Positions 26,015-34,079 of a stretch of DNA of 64,000 nucleotides are shown here, piece by piece. This DNA is from Methanosarcina siciliae T4/M (lineage in GTDB: Archaea > Halobacteriota > Methanosarcinia > Methanosarcinales > Methanosarcinaceae): contig NZ_CP009506.1 of NCBI RefSeq assembly GCF_000970085.1, positions 2,170,001-2,234,000 on the forward strand, read 5' to 3'. Each line of letters starts with the position of its first letter. The first letter of the stretch is position 1. Under the pieces are notes generated by a model. It saw nothing but the letters and a program-made list of their open reading frames with translations, ran no database searches and was not told the DNA's origin. Position numbers and translations under genes: made by a program.

Positions 26015-26908
26015 ATGACAGATATAAATCCAGAAAATGTGAATAATTCAAAAATAACCATCATCTGTTCTGCTCCTGATCTTGCCAGCCAGAACATCAA
26101 AACTCATCTTTTGGAACTGAGGGAATGGAAAGATCTCAAACTTCCGCCTGAATCCGGCTTCTCCGCTGCCCGGGAGTCTGCGGACGGGAAGTTCAGGCTT
26201 GTAGATATCGAGGAAATCCATGTTTTCCAGGACGGGCTTGATAAAAAACTGGAAGCTGTCGGGCTTCCTGCTAAATTGATTATTTTTGCCTCCAAGCACA
26301 GGAGCAAGGAGGAGGTAAAGTCCCTGACCGTGCACTGCACAGGAAATCCCTCGAACGAAGCCAGGCTCGGGGGGCACCCGAGAGAGCTTGCAGTCTCCTC
26401 TCCTCCGGCTATGAAATCCATACTGGGGGAGATGAAAAGGCTTGCCGAAGCAAAGGGACTGGACTACGATGTAACTCTGGAAGTAACCCATCATGGGCCA
26501 ACCGAGCTAACTGTGCCCTCCCTCTATGCCGAAATCGGGAGCACCGAGGGGCAGTGGGAAGAACCGGTTCCAGGGGAAATCGTTGCCCGTGCCATCCTTG
26601 CCGTCTCCCTGGAAAAAGTACCGACAGCGGTAGGTTTCGGAGGCGGACACTATGCCATGCGCCAGACCGGGCTTTTACTTGAAACCGCTGTCTCTTTCGG
26701 GCATAATTTCCCCAAGTACCAGCTGGAATTCGTGGACGAAGCTCTTATCCGGCAGGCGGTTGAGAAATCAAATGCCGAATTTGCTTACTTTGACCGGAAA
26801 TCCATGAAAAGTGCGGACCGAAAAAGGATCTCCGAAATTCTGGAGGGACTGGGGCTAAAAGTCTTAAAAGAATCCGAGATCAGGGGAAAGTACGGCAGGG
26901 AAAAATAA
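26015..26908 (+). CDS. dtdA: D-aminoacyl-tRNA deacylase (DTD2/GEK1 type)
   Basis: 297 residues, usual length for the archaeal/plant family. It removes D-amino acids from tRNA by metal-dependent ester hydrolysis. Signatures are IIFASKHRSKEEVKSLTVH, the conserved HCTGNPSNEARLGG, TLEVTHHGPTELTVPSLYAE with paired histidines, and GFGGGHYAMRQTGLLLE. The ATG at 26015 gives an N-terminus about 8-10 residues longer than the first strand (KITIICSAPD), so a slightly later start cannot be excluded; no other in-frame ATG lies between. Divergent from rhs; probably a housekeeping gene bordering the island. Confidence 0.95.
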   Translation: MTDINPENVNNSKITIICSAPDLASQNIKTHLLELREWKDLKLPPESGFSAARESADGKFRLVDIEEIHVFQDGLDKKLEAVGLPAKLIIFASKHRSKEEVKSLTVHCTGNPSNEARLGGHPRELAVSSPPAMKSILGEMKRLAEAKGLDYDVTLEVTHHGPTELTVPSLYAEIGSTEGQWEEPVPGEIVARAILAVSLEKVPTAVGFGGGHYAMRQTGLLLETAVSFGHNFPKYQLEFVDEALIRQAVEKSNAEFAYFDRKSMKSADRKRISEILEGLGLKVLKESEIRGKYGREK

Positions 26909-26988
26909 AGTTCATTGCATGGTATCCCGGTATCAGTGGGTATCCAAATATCAACAAAGGTCGTTCAGTTCTTCGGGACAGAAACATC

Positions 26989-27351
26989 ATGTTTGACATC
27001 GATCCTTCTTCTTTATTCCTCCGCTTCCTGTTCGGGGGAAGTGCGGTTTTAGCTTCCACTCTGATCGCCCGGACTTTCGGGGGTAAGCTGGGGGGAATCT
27101 TTGCTGCCTTTCCGGCAGTGTACCTTGCAGCAGTCGTGGGTCTGAGCCTGGAATATAAAGGAAACGAACTGCTGTCCGTGACCGAGCAGCTTTCGAAAGG
27201 AGCACTGGTGGGAATGGCAGCAGACATCTGCTGTGCATTAGCTGCCAGCTGTTTTACTCTCAGGTATGGGTGGAAAAAGGGCCTTGCTTATGCCCTTTCC
27301 TTATGGGCGTTGCTCGCTCCGCTTATTTACTTTACATGGTTCGGGTTTTGA
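26989..27351 (+). CDS. DUF3147-family membrane protein
   Basis: 120 residues, four predicted membrane spans. It begins RFLFGGSAVLASTLIARTFG and contains GKLGGIFAAFPAVYLAAVVG, a glycine/proline-rich pattern shared with the next gene. DUF3147 proteins are small membrane proteins of unknown function. ATG at 26989 follows dtdA by 80 bp. It pairs with a paralogue 97 bp downstream, so the two may form a heteromer; this is inference from tandem duplication. Confidence 0.75.
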   Translation: MFDIDPSSLFLRFLFGGSAVLASTLIARTFGGKLGGIFAAFPAVYLAAVVGLSLEYKGNELLSVTEQLSKGALVGMAADICCALAASCFTLRYGWKKGLAYALSLWALLAPLIYFTWFGF

Positions 27352-27448
27352 AAAAGTGAAAAATCAGTCAAGGAAAATATCTTCAAAAAAATCAAACGAG
27401 GACTAAACCAATGGAAATCAAAACAAGTCCGGAATCGCGAGGTTGCTA

Positions 27449-27847
27449 ATGAAAATCGATATTCGAGATCTGAGTTTGAGGTTCATCTTCGGGGGTCTGG
27501 CTGTCGCTGCCTGTTATGTAGTACTCCAGCTCGTGCCTTCGAAGTCCTTTGCAGGGATCTTTGCCGCTTTTCCTGCAGTAATGGCCGCAGCTGTGATTAT
27601 GGCAGGGCACTTTGGAAACTCCGAGCAGGCAGCTGACATTGCTTTTGGAGCCAGTGCAGGGATGCTGGGCTGTACCATCTGCGTGTTCACTGCCACCTTT
27701 TGCATGGAGCACCTTGGGAAGTGGGGGTTGTCTCTTGGAATCGCCCTTGTGGTCTGGTTTTTCAGTTCATACGCAGCAATTATGCTGATGCAAGGTCTGC
27801 TGGAAAAAAGAAAAAAGCAAAGAAACAGCAGGGAAAAAGCATTTTAA
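27449..27847 (+). CDS. DUF3147-family membrane protein, paralogue
   Basis: 132 residues, four predicted spans. RFIFGGLAVAACYVVLQLVP and FAGIFAAFPAVMAAAVIMAG align with the preceding gene over the whole membrane part. A highly basic tail follows (EKRKKQRNSREKAF). ATG 27449 chosen because GAGGT lies five bases before it; the TTG at 27443 in the same frame is less likely. Function unknown. Confidence 0.75.
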   Translation: MKIDIRDLSLRFIFGGLAVAACYVVLQLVPSKSFAGIFAAFPAVMAAAVIMAGHFGNSEQAADIAFGASAGMLGCTICVFTATFCMEHLGKWGLSLGIALVVWFFSSYAAIMLMQGLLEKRKKQRNSREKAF

Positions 27848-27938
27848 AAATGCAGCTTCAAAAGAAAAACTCAGATAATTTTCCTCTTTCAGTATCCGTT
27901 ACAATTCTTTTTTATTTACTATATGCTCTGCTCTATGC

Positions 27939-28100
27939 TTATTGCTTTAATTTCATCGGCTCCCCACAGCACGTTATGTTGCCTGTACAGCAGGCATCAG
28001 TAGTACAACAGGTTTCTCCACACGCTTTTACCACTTTTAGTTCAAAACCACACCCTTCGCAAACAAGAACCTGACCCTCTTTCAATTCACTGCAGTTCAT
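27939..28100 (-). CDS. Cys-rich desulforedoxin-like mini-protein (53 aa)
   Basis: ATG at 28100 with a strong ribosome site (GAGGTGA, seven bases upstream); TAA at 27939. The 53-residue product holds ten cysteines. It starts ...LKEGQVLVCEGCGFELKVV and ends ITCCGEPMKLKQ, which match desulforedoxin and the N-terminal domain of desulfoferrodoxin (C-x2-C ... CC-G..M). An extra Cys-rich insert (ACGETCCTTDACC) sits between the two metal-binding halves. Expected to bind iron or zinc tetrahedrally through the outer four cysteines, with a possible second site in the insert. It lies alone downstream of the MATE gene. Role in redox stress is plausible but inferred. Confidence 0.75.
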   Translation of the reverse strand: MNCSELKEGQVLVCEGCGFELKVVKACGETCCTTDACCTGNITCCGEPMKLKQ

Positions 28101-28215
28101 TTCCCGTCACCTCAATTTGTTTGATAGAAAATGTATGTGATTGAGGTTCAAACTGATTTTGAAACAATGGTTCTGAGGATTGATCCGTAAACTGAAACTC
28201 TTCAAGGATAGGGTC

Positions 28216-28298
28216 AAAAGGAGGAGGAAGAAGAAGGAAAGAGAGGAAAGGAGAGAAAGAGGATAGAAAAGGGAGGAGGGGAAAGGGAAAAGAGAAAG
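28216..28298. repeat. 83-nt polypurine tract
   Basis: Nearly uninterrupted A/G on the plus strand (single T at 28264). On the minus strand it is a C/T tract directly after the MATE gene, so it may act as a pyrimidine-rich terminator, which archaeal polymerase can use. No ORF in the 227-bp gap is supported. Confidence 0.6.
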
Positions 28299-28327
28299 TT
28301 CCTATCTTCATTTCAGCGTATAAGACT

Positions 28328-29734
28328 TCATTCAAACCCCCCGGAAACCGCCATTTCTTTCCCCGTGCCGGTCCCCGCGTGGGCTGAATGTTTTTTAAAA
28401 GTCCGGTATACCCTGAAAAGCAGAAATGCTGAGAGCATGAAAGAGAGGAGGTCCGAAGTCGGGTAAGCTGCCCAGACCCCGTCCAGGCCGTAATACTTCG
28501 GTAAAATAAGCACAAGCGGGATCAGGAAAAGAAGCTGCCGGCTGAGAGAGAGAAGAAAAGACGGTTTTGCCTGTCCGAGAGCCTGGAAAAGGGTTACCGT
28601 GACCACGTTCAGGCCTATCAGAGGCATTCCCATCAGCATGATCATTACAGCATGTTTTCCAACAGCCAGGTATTCGGGGTCGGCGCTGAAAAGCACGAGA
28701 AGCTGCTCTGTAAAGAGATAGATGGTAAGCAGGCCAAGGAGCCCGAAGGACGTTGTCGCAATAAGAGCAAGTTTTACGGCTTCTACTATCCTTTCGAACT
28801 TTTTTGCCCCGTAGTTGAATCCTACAATCGGCTGCAGCCCAAAGGACATGCCCAGGAGAGGCAGGAAGATGAAGGAATTGATCTTTATTACAATCCCAAA
28901 AACAGCAATTGCAACATCTCCTCCATGGTTTGCAAGGGCATTGTACACAAAGATCATCATAAGGCTGCTCGAAGCCTGCATAACAAAAGATCCGAGCCCT
29001 ATAGCTCCTATTTCTTTTATGATTTTCAGGTTCGGTTTGAGGTTTCCGGCTTTAAAGTGCACGGCTCCCTTTCCTTTAAGGCAGTAATGCAGCAGCCAGC
29101 CGGAACTCACAGCCTGGGAGATAACGGTTGCAATTGCCGCTCCTTTTACTCCCATTCCGAAGCTGAAGATAAAGAGAGGGTCAAGGAGAATATTGATGCC
29201 TGCTCCTATCAGCATGGCGTTCATTGCAAGGCGTGCATTCCCTTCGGCTCTGACGATGTGCTGGACTGCGACTCCGAAGACAAAGAAAAGCCCTCCTGCA
29301 ATTATGTATTCAAGGTACTCGCTCGCATAGGGCAGGATTCCGGGCGTGGCCCCGAAGATTTCCAGAATCAGATCAAGGTAAAGGAGGAAGGGGACAGCAA
29401 TGAGTATACTGAGAAGCAAGCTCAGGGAAAAAACATTTCCCAGAGTTCGCTCGGCTTTTTCATTTTCCCTTGCCCCAAGGGCGCGGGAAATAATGGAAGA
29501 CCCTCCTGTCCCAAGGACAATTCCAAAAGCCATGATAATCATCTGGATTGGAAAAGCTATTGAAAGCCCTCCTATTGCCTGGACACTTTCTGCCCCATAT
29601 GCCTTCCCCACAAAAAGGGTGTCTACAACATTATAGAGAGCCTGCACTATCATCCCTATGATCACAGGGGTTGAAAGTTTGAACAGGAGCTTCTTTATGC
29701 TCTCTTTTCCCAGAAATTCACTTTTTTCTTCCAT
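28328..29734 (-). CDS. MATE-family multidrug/sodium efflux protein
   Basis: 468 residues from ATG 29734, twelve predicted spans in two homologous halves. Family motifs are PVIIGMIVQALYNVVDTLFV at the N-terminus, GTGGSSIISRALGARENEKA and, in the second half, LGMSFGLQPIVGFNYGAKKF. MATE proteins expel cationic drugs or metabolites with sodium or proton entry. The frame is open upstream to 29830, but that part overlaps the MarR gene and is unlike other MATE N-termini; a GGAAGA site precedes 29734. It follows the MarR gene by 22 bp, so regulator and pump form an operon. Confidence 0.93.
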   Translation of the reverse strand: MEEKSEFLGKESIKKLLFKLSTPVIIGMIVQALYNVVDTLFVGKAYGAESVQAIGGLSIAFPIQMIIMAFGIVLGTGGSSIISRALGARENEKAERTLGNVFSLSLLLSILIAVPFLLYLDLILEIFGATPGILPYASEYLEYIIAGGLFFVFGVAVQHIVRAEGNARLAMNAMLIGAGINILLDPLFIFSFGMGVKGAAIATVISQAVSSGWLLHYCLKGKGAVHFKAGNLKPNLKIIKEIGAIGLGSFVMQASSSLMMIFVYNALANHGGDVAIAVFGIVIKINSFIFLPLLGMSFGLQPIVGFNYGAKKFERIVEAVKLALIATTSFGLLGLLTIYLFTEQLLVLFSADPEYLAVGKHAVMIMLMGMPLIGLNVVTVTLFQALGQAKPSFLLSLSRQLLFLIPLVLILPKYYGLDGVWAAYPTSDLLSFMLSAFLLFRVYRTFKKHSAHAGTGTGKEMAVSGGFE

Positions 29735-29756
29735 GCCGGAGTCTTCCGTTTCGTTT

Positions 29757-30218
29757 TTATTTCGCTGATTCCGGCTTTTCCGGAGGTTCGAACCCGGGTT
29801 CGAAGAGGTTAAGTGCTGCCTTCTGGACAAGCTGCCTGAAAGTTTCTTTTTCTTCCGGGGTGAAATCAGAAAGGAGGGAATCTACAAAAAACAGCAGTTT
29901 TTCCAGGATAACCCCTCTCATTTCCTTTCCCCTTTCGGTCAGGTAAACTTTGTAAGCCCTGCGGTCGGCTTCGTCGACCTGTCTGTACACGTACCCCTCT
30001 TTTTCCAGGTTCCTAATCGCTCTTGTGCTCGTGGCTTTGCTTACCTTCAGGGCCCTTGCAAGGGTTTCCTGGGAGATTCCGTCCCTCCGGTATAAAACCA
30101 TTAAAAAATCAAATTGTCCGCTCCCGATCCCGTAAGGTTCAAGCTCCCTTCCCATATATGCCAGGTTGCTTCGGTAAATATGTGCGATAGGACCGCAGAT
30201 TTCTCGTGGATCTTCCAT
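29757..30218 (-). CDS. MarR-family transcriptional regulator
   Basis: 153 residues. Winged helix at about 45-110: ISQETLARALKVSKATSTRA (helix-turn-helix) and the wing DEADRRAYKVYLTERG, with flanking dimerisation helices. The ATG has a GAGGAG site. It probably represses itself and the MATE pump until a drug-like ligand binds; a symmetrical site lies 58-77 bases upstream of the start (30276-30295). The assignment of family is clear; ligand unknown. Confidence 0.93.
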   Translation of the reverse strand: MEDPREICGPIAHIYRSNLAYMGRELEPYGIGSGQFDFLMVLYRRDGISQETLARALKVSKATSTRAIRNLEKEGYVYRQVDEADRRAYKVYLTERGKEMRGVILEKLLFFVDSLLSDFTPEEKETFRQLVQKAALNLFEPGFEPPEKPESAK

Positions 30219-30275
30219 AGTTTCTCCTCTTTTTTCGATGTTGGGAGGATTTTTTGAGATTAAGGTTATTTTAAT

Positions 30276-30295
30276 TTAGTTTCATATGTAACTAA
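30276..30295. promoter_or_regulatory. Candidate MarR operator
   Basis: Palindromic sequence TTAGTTTCATATGTAACTAA with arms TTAGTT/AACTAA around CATATG, partly extendable on both sides (AATT). It sits 58 bp upstream of the MarR start, where the promoter of the marR-mate operon should be. MarR dimers bind sites of this size and symmetry. Confidence 0.5.
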
Positions 30296-30433
30296 TTCGA
30301 TGACCTCAAGGTTTCATATACATATAAGAGTTGCGATTCAAGCTTTTCGATTCGACATTTTTTAGGGCAAGGATATGAAGTAAAGACAAGGAGAAGGCAT
30401 GAAGCAGGCAGAAATTTCGGGTTGTGCCTGAAA

Positions 30434-30462
30434 AAAGTATATAGAACCTGTTGATATACTTT
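30434..30462. promoter_or_regulatory. TATA box inside an inverted repeat before the DUF2157 gene
   Basis: AAAGTATAT (30434-30442) and ATATACTTT (30454-30462) form a 9-bp inverted repeat directly before the ATG at 30467. The left arm is a plausible TATA box about 25 bases before the start codon, so the mRNA may be nearly leaderless and a protein bound to the repeat would block it. Confidence 0.4.
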
Positions 30463-30466
30463 CCAT

Positions 30467-31615
30467 ATGTTCGATGAAGACCTTATCCTGAAATGGCTGG
30501 ATGAAGGCACCATTGATCACGCTCAGGCAGAAAAGATGAAGGAAGATCTTGCGGGGTATAAAAGGGAGCGCAGGTCAAAAAAACAAATCGTTGCTTTTTC
30601 GACCATAGGGGCTGTTTTAATCGGCCTTGGTGCCATTCTGTTTGTGGCTTCCAACTGGGAAAAAATCGGGAGCATGGTCAAGGTTTTGCTGCTTGTCGGA
30701 ACTACGGTGGGTGTACATTATGCGGGTTATCGTTTAAAATACGAGCAGCAGAAATATTTCCGGCTGGGTTCTGCCCTTATTTTCCTCTCAACCCTGCTCT
30801 TTGGAGCCAGCTTGTTTTTAATTGCCCAGATCTACAATATAAACGCCAACAACAGCACCCTTGTCCTGATCTGGATTCTCGGAGTTTTTCCCCTTATCTA
30901 CGGCTACCGGTCCGCTCCAATTGCCGGACTCTGTTCCCTGCTTTTTTATCTCTGGGTCAGCTTGCTGTACCGGGAGAGTCCGGACCTTGATAAATTGATA
31001 AGTATCTGGGACCTCTATCTTATCTCAGGCATTTCCATCTATTTCCTGGGGGTTTTGCATGGACTGGCAGAAGAAGTAAAACATGCCGAAACCCCGTTTA
31101 AGTTTATGGGGCTACAGGCTGCACTCTTTGCCTTATTCGCACACACCTTCAAGCTTGGGGAATACCAGCCTGACAAAATCATTCCTTTTATTTACGCCAT
31201 CCCTGGAATTATCTTCCTGGCAGTCCTGCTCCCAAAATCACTTCGGGAAAAGCTTAAAAGTTTTCAGGCAGATCTGAGTATATCCATAGTTGCATTGTTG
31301 ATGGCCGGGATCACCCTCACAACAATATACATCCCTGCATCGGAAGAAACTTACATGGTCCTTTTCAACATCATCTTCCTTGGATTATTGACCCTGCTCC
31401 TGTATGCCGGGTACAGCACCGAAAATATATGGATCATCAATACCTCGATGTTCTGGTTTGTTCTCATTATTTTTGCGAGATATTTCGACTTCTTCTGGGA
31501 ACTGCTTCCAAGGTCACTATTTTTCATGCTGGGAGGGCTTGTCTTGCTGGTCATAAGTCTGGTGCTGGAAAGAAAGAGAAGGGAGCTTAAGGTCCAGTTT
31601 TCGGGAGGAGAATAA
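30467..31615 (+). CDS. DUF2157 membrane protein
   Basis: 382 residues. A soluble N-terminal helix bundle (EDLILKWLDEGTIDHAQAEKM) typical of DUF2157 is followed by about ten membrane spans starting at residue ~43 (IVAFSTIGAVLIGLGAILFV, then ASNWEKIGSMVKVLLLVGTT). In bacteria DUF2157 proteins commonly sit next to DUF4401 and GDYXXLXY proteins; here the GDYXXLXY gene follows at 31746, which supports the call. Function unknown, thought to be envelope-linked. The start ATG lacks a Shine-Dalgarno and lies ~25 bases after a TATA-like box. Confidence 0.85.
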   Translation: MFDEDLILKWLDEGTIDHAQAEKMKEDLAGYKRERRSKKQIVAFSTIGAVLIGLGAILFVASNWEKIGSMVKVLLLVGTTVGVHYAGYRLKYEQQKYFRLGSALIFLSTLLFGASLFLIAQIYNINANNSTLVLIWILGVFPLIYGYRSAPIAGLCSLLFYLWVSLLYRESPDLDKLISIWDLYLISGISIYFLGVLHGLAEEVKHAETPFKFMGLQAALFALFAHTFKLGEYQPDKIIPFIYAIPGIIFLAVLLPKSLREKLKSFQADLSISIVALLMAGITLTTIYIPASEETYMVLFNIIFLGLLTLLLYAGYSTENIWIINTSMFWFVLIIFARYFDFFWELLPRSLFFMLGGLVLLVISLVLERKRRELKVQFSGGE

Positions 31616-31674
31616 TGAAAGGAACGATGAAAGGAACGATGAAAGGAACGATGAAAGGAACGATGAAAGGAACA
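31615..31674 (+). repeat. 12-bp tandem repeat, five units
   Basis: ATGAAAGGAACG repeated five times (last unit ends ACA). Unit length is a multiple of three, so copy-number changes keep the MKGT frame open. Confidence 0.9.
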
Positions 31675-31749
31675 ATAAAAAGCAGCTATCTTAGCTTTAA
31701 GGGCTTTGAAACTGCAGCTTTTTCAAAAGCGAGGGGGGTCAGGAAATGA
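31615..31749 (+). CDS. 44-residue MKGT-repeat mini-ORF bridging two genes
   Basis: The ATG overlaps the DUF2157 stop (TAATG) and the TGA overlaps the next gene's ATG (ATGA). The product is MKGT five times, then IKSSYLSFKGFETAAF... and a basic end. The first 60 bases are a 12-bp tandem repeat (ATGAAAGGAACG), each unit also carrying an AAAGGAA ribosome-binding-like core and an in-frame ATG. Overlaps at both ends suggest translational coupling. Whether the peptide itself matters is unknown; it could be a slippage-variable spacer that tunes expression of the downstream gene. Confidence 0.4.
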   Translation: MKGTMKGTMKGTMKGTMKGTIKSSYLSFKGFETAAFSKARGVRK

Positions 31750-32321
31750 AACAGAAGCAGATCTTTTATCTCACGATAGTTTTCTGGCTCCTGATCTTTT
31801 CGGGTTTCATCCTCTTCAAAGAATATACCCTGAAGACCGGGAAAGAAATTCTGCTTAAAACCGAACCTGTAGATCCGAGAGACCTTTTCAGGGGGGACTA
31901 CGTGATCCTGAATTACGAGATCAGCATCCTTGATCTGGAAAAGATCCCGGCTGAAGACCGTCATTTTGAGTATAATGACCGGGTATACCTGGCACTGGCA
32001 GTGGAAGACGGGTACGGGGTGCCCAAAAAGATCTACAGCACTCCTCCTGATAATGAACTTTATATCAAAGGCACGGTAAAACAGCTGATCTATGACTGGG
32101 AAGAAGACGGAGACGGGCTTATAGCTGAAGAACCCCGCATTAAAGAACTCAGGGTCGAATATGGCATTGAGAGCTATTTTGTCCCCGAAGGCAGGGGTAT
32201 TGAGATAGAACGTCAACAGTGGGGAGGGGAAGAAGGAGTCGATGTAAAGGTTGTTGTTGACAAATATGGAAATGCCGTGGCTGAGAGCTTATTGATTGAC
32301 GGCCAGGAACTTGAGATTTAA
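31746..32321 (+). CDS. GDYXXLXY-domain protein
   Basis: 191 residues. One N-terminal membrane span (QIFYLTIVFWLLIFSGFILF), then the family hallmark RDLFRGDYVILNYEIS (G-D-Y-x-x-L-x-Y) and a beta-rich outer domain that ends EVKVVVDKYGNAVAESLLID-like. Usual partner of DUF2157 membrane proteins; function unknown. ATG 31746 has GGGGGTCAGGAA before it and overlaps the mini-ORF stop by two bases. Confidence 0.85.
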   Translation: MKQKQIFYLTIVFWLLIFSGFILFKEYTLKTGKEILLKTEPVDPRDLFRGDYVILNYEISILDLEKIPAEDRHFEYNDRVYLALAVEDGYGVPKKIYSTPPDNELYIKGTVKQLIYDWEEDGDGLIAEEPRIKELRVEYGIESYFVPEGRGIEIERQQWGGEEGVDVKVVVDKYGNAVAESLLIDGQELEI

Positions 32322-32485
32322 GCCCTTTTGCTGAGCTCAAGCGGACTAAATTTCAATATTTTTGCCCACACAACCATATTCACTATATCGTGTCGTCCTT
32401 TCCCGCTCGACGCAGGAGAGGTCTTTCCCTAAAAGAAGGAAAAGAAAAAAGAAAAAAAGCCAGCCAGCAAGCAAATACAACTTGT

Positions 32486-32594
32486 GGCACCTGCAAGAGA
32501 CTGAATATCAAAGTGATCTGGGAAATCGAGAACTCATTGCTTCTTTTATCTTTTCTGTTTTTTTTGTTCGGTCTCCAGACAAGCTGGCAAGGGC
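32486..32594. repeat. Dispersed intergenic repeat, copy B
   Basis: Aligns with 5073-5202 (shared GGCACCTG start, GACT.A..AT, T-rich middle, CGGTCT and CAGACA-GCTGGC end) at an estimated two thirds identity. It lies in the 751-bp gap 32322-33072. The A-rich stretch just before it (32436-32460) also resembles the DNA before copy A. No ORF in this gap is supported. Confidence 0.5.
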
Positions 32595-32860
32595 ACTTTA
32601 TATTAACATGTGGATTTTTATGAGGTTCGGGTTCAGGAAATATTATTTCTCTAACCATTGGACATTTCTCCATGGTATCTTACTTTCTTAATAGTTGCAT
32701 GAACCTATCTGTCAGTCTTTTTTGCATGCTAGACGAGACAGCTTCCAGCCCTGCAGGAAGTAAAAGAGGTAATAGAAAACTTCCAGGTTTGGATGGTCCT
32801 GCATATCTTCCGATTAATCAGGGCGATTAAGCAGGGGGTTAATTACTTTTTTATCGGATT

Positions 32861-32907
32861 TTTATATAAATTCGATAAACTTAAATATCATACAACCAAA
32901 TTGTTGT
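32861..32907 (+). promoter_or_regulatory. Promoter and candidate operator of the 33073 MarR gene
   Basis: TATA box TTTATATAAA at 32861-32870 and, about 25 bases downstream where transcription should start, the palindromic ACAAC-CAAATT-GTTGT (32892-32907). A repressor bound there would block initiation, which fits autoregulation by the MarR-type product. The leader would be about 170 nt. Confidence 0.45.
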
Positions 32908-33072
32908 AAATATCAATTATTGGTAATTACATCAGTTATTGTTCTCAAACAGTAAGTTTTCATCGTATGAAACTAAAGTAAATCCTCAGGCGCTTATAGA
33001 TCGACGACGTAATCTGGCTATGGTATCCTTTGATCTGCTCTGCAGTTACACATGTGGCGTCTTGGAGGAAGC

Positions 33073-33561
33073 ATGTTAAATGACAACAGAATAAGAGAAT
33101 TCCGGCTACTGATGCTGGAAAGGACAATGCTGTTCAATAAATTGTTTGAAAGAGATATCTCTCAAAAAATATCCAGAGCCAGATTTGAAGAGCTCGAAAA
33201 GCTCGGCAAACAACAGCCAACGGTTATTCTGATAATCGGCATGATTGGGGAAATCATTCCTTCATACCTCGGCCTGTGCATGAACCTAGATAGGAGCAGC
33301 CTCTCAAGAATGATAGATTCCATGGAAACAAAAGGAATCGTTAAGAGAAGAATCGACCCCGGAGACCGGAGAAAAGTTCTGGTATCCCTAACTGAAAAAG
33401 GAGCAAGGTACCATGAGATTCTCCTCGGAATAATGGAAGAAGTTCATGCTTCTATCATGGATTTTCTTGACGAGCAGGATCTCAGAGAGTATGAAGCCTG
33501 CCTGAAAACGGAAGTACGGATCATGAAGAAAATCGATTCCAAACTGGGTGGAGAGGAATGA
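33073..33561 (+). CDS. MarR-family transcriptional regulator
   Basis: 162 residues from ATG 33073 (MLNDNRIREF), which has GGAGG seven bases before it; the upstream ATG 33052 lacks such a site. Winged helix: YLGLCMNLDRSSLSRMIDSM (helix-turn-helix), then the wing RRIDPGDRRKVLVSLTEKG. Long flanking helices form the dimer. It precedes the RND exporter at 34059-36401 by about 500 bp in the same direction and probably controls it, as MarR proteins often control efflux genes. Confidence 0.9.
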   Translation: MLNDNRIREFRLLMLERTMLFNKLFERDISQKISRARFEELEKLGKQQPTVILIIGMIGEIIPSYLGLCMNLDRSSLSRMIDSMETKGIVKRRIDPGDRRKVLVSLTEKGARYHEILLGIMEEVHASIMDFLDEQDLREYEACLKTEVRIMKKIDSKLGGEE

Positions 33562-34058
33562 TCCCCGGGGAAAAATGCCTGAAATAAATAGGAGGGATGT
33601 TTGAAAGAGGGTCTACAGAACAGAGAACCCGCAGAAATGTAGAAGAAGTGCTTGCAGGAGCAGGGGGTATTAAGAACCCGGGCATCAAAAAAAATTAAGG
33701 ATACATTGAGGATACATTAAAACAGTACTGCAAACCCGAAAGAGCCGGCGGAAAGTTGATCCCTGCATTCTGTTCCGGCTGAATCTCTACACACCCCTAA
33801 AACTCTGGTGCCTCTCTCTTTTGAGCTGTGGCCTGCAGGCACTTTTATGGGATCCTGTGAAAAATAATCTGACCTGATTTTTTGAGAACGTAAAGCAAAT
33901 CCAGACCGAATTTCCTGAGTAGAAAGCAAGGTACTGGGAAATGATTCGAATAATTTTCATGGAAAATTTGTTTTGAAAGCCGTGGCCATGGATTTTTTCC
34001 TGAAAAATGAAAAACGTTCCAGATAAAGAGTAAATTCAGTCTTTAAGGGGGTACCGCT
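33562..34058. other. Intergenic region before the RND exporter
   Basis: 497 bp. A short direct repeat GGATACATT occurs twice near 33699-33717. No convincing ORF. The exporter promoter is probably in 33900-34030 (AT-rich). The strong ribosome site AAGGGGGT lies at 34045-34052. Confidence 0.4.
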
Positions 34059-34079
34059 ATAAAAAACATATTCGAAAAA

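Noticed and set aside
28652..29563. Plus-strand ORF of 303 codons opposite the MATE gene
   Set aside because: It is the antisense shadow of a clear MATE transporter; its translation is low-complexity and lacks any domain.
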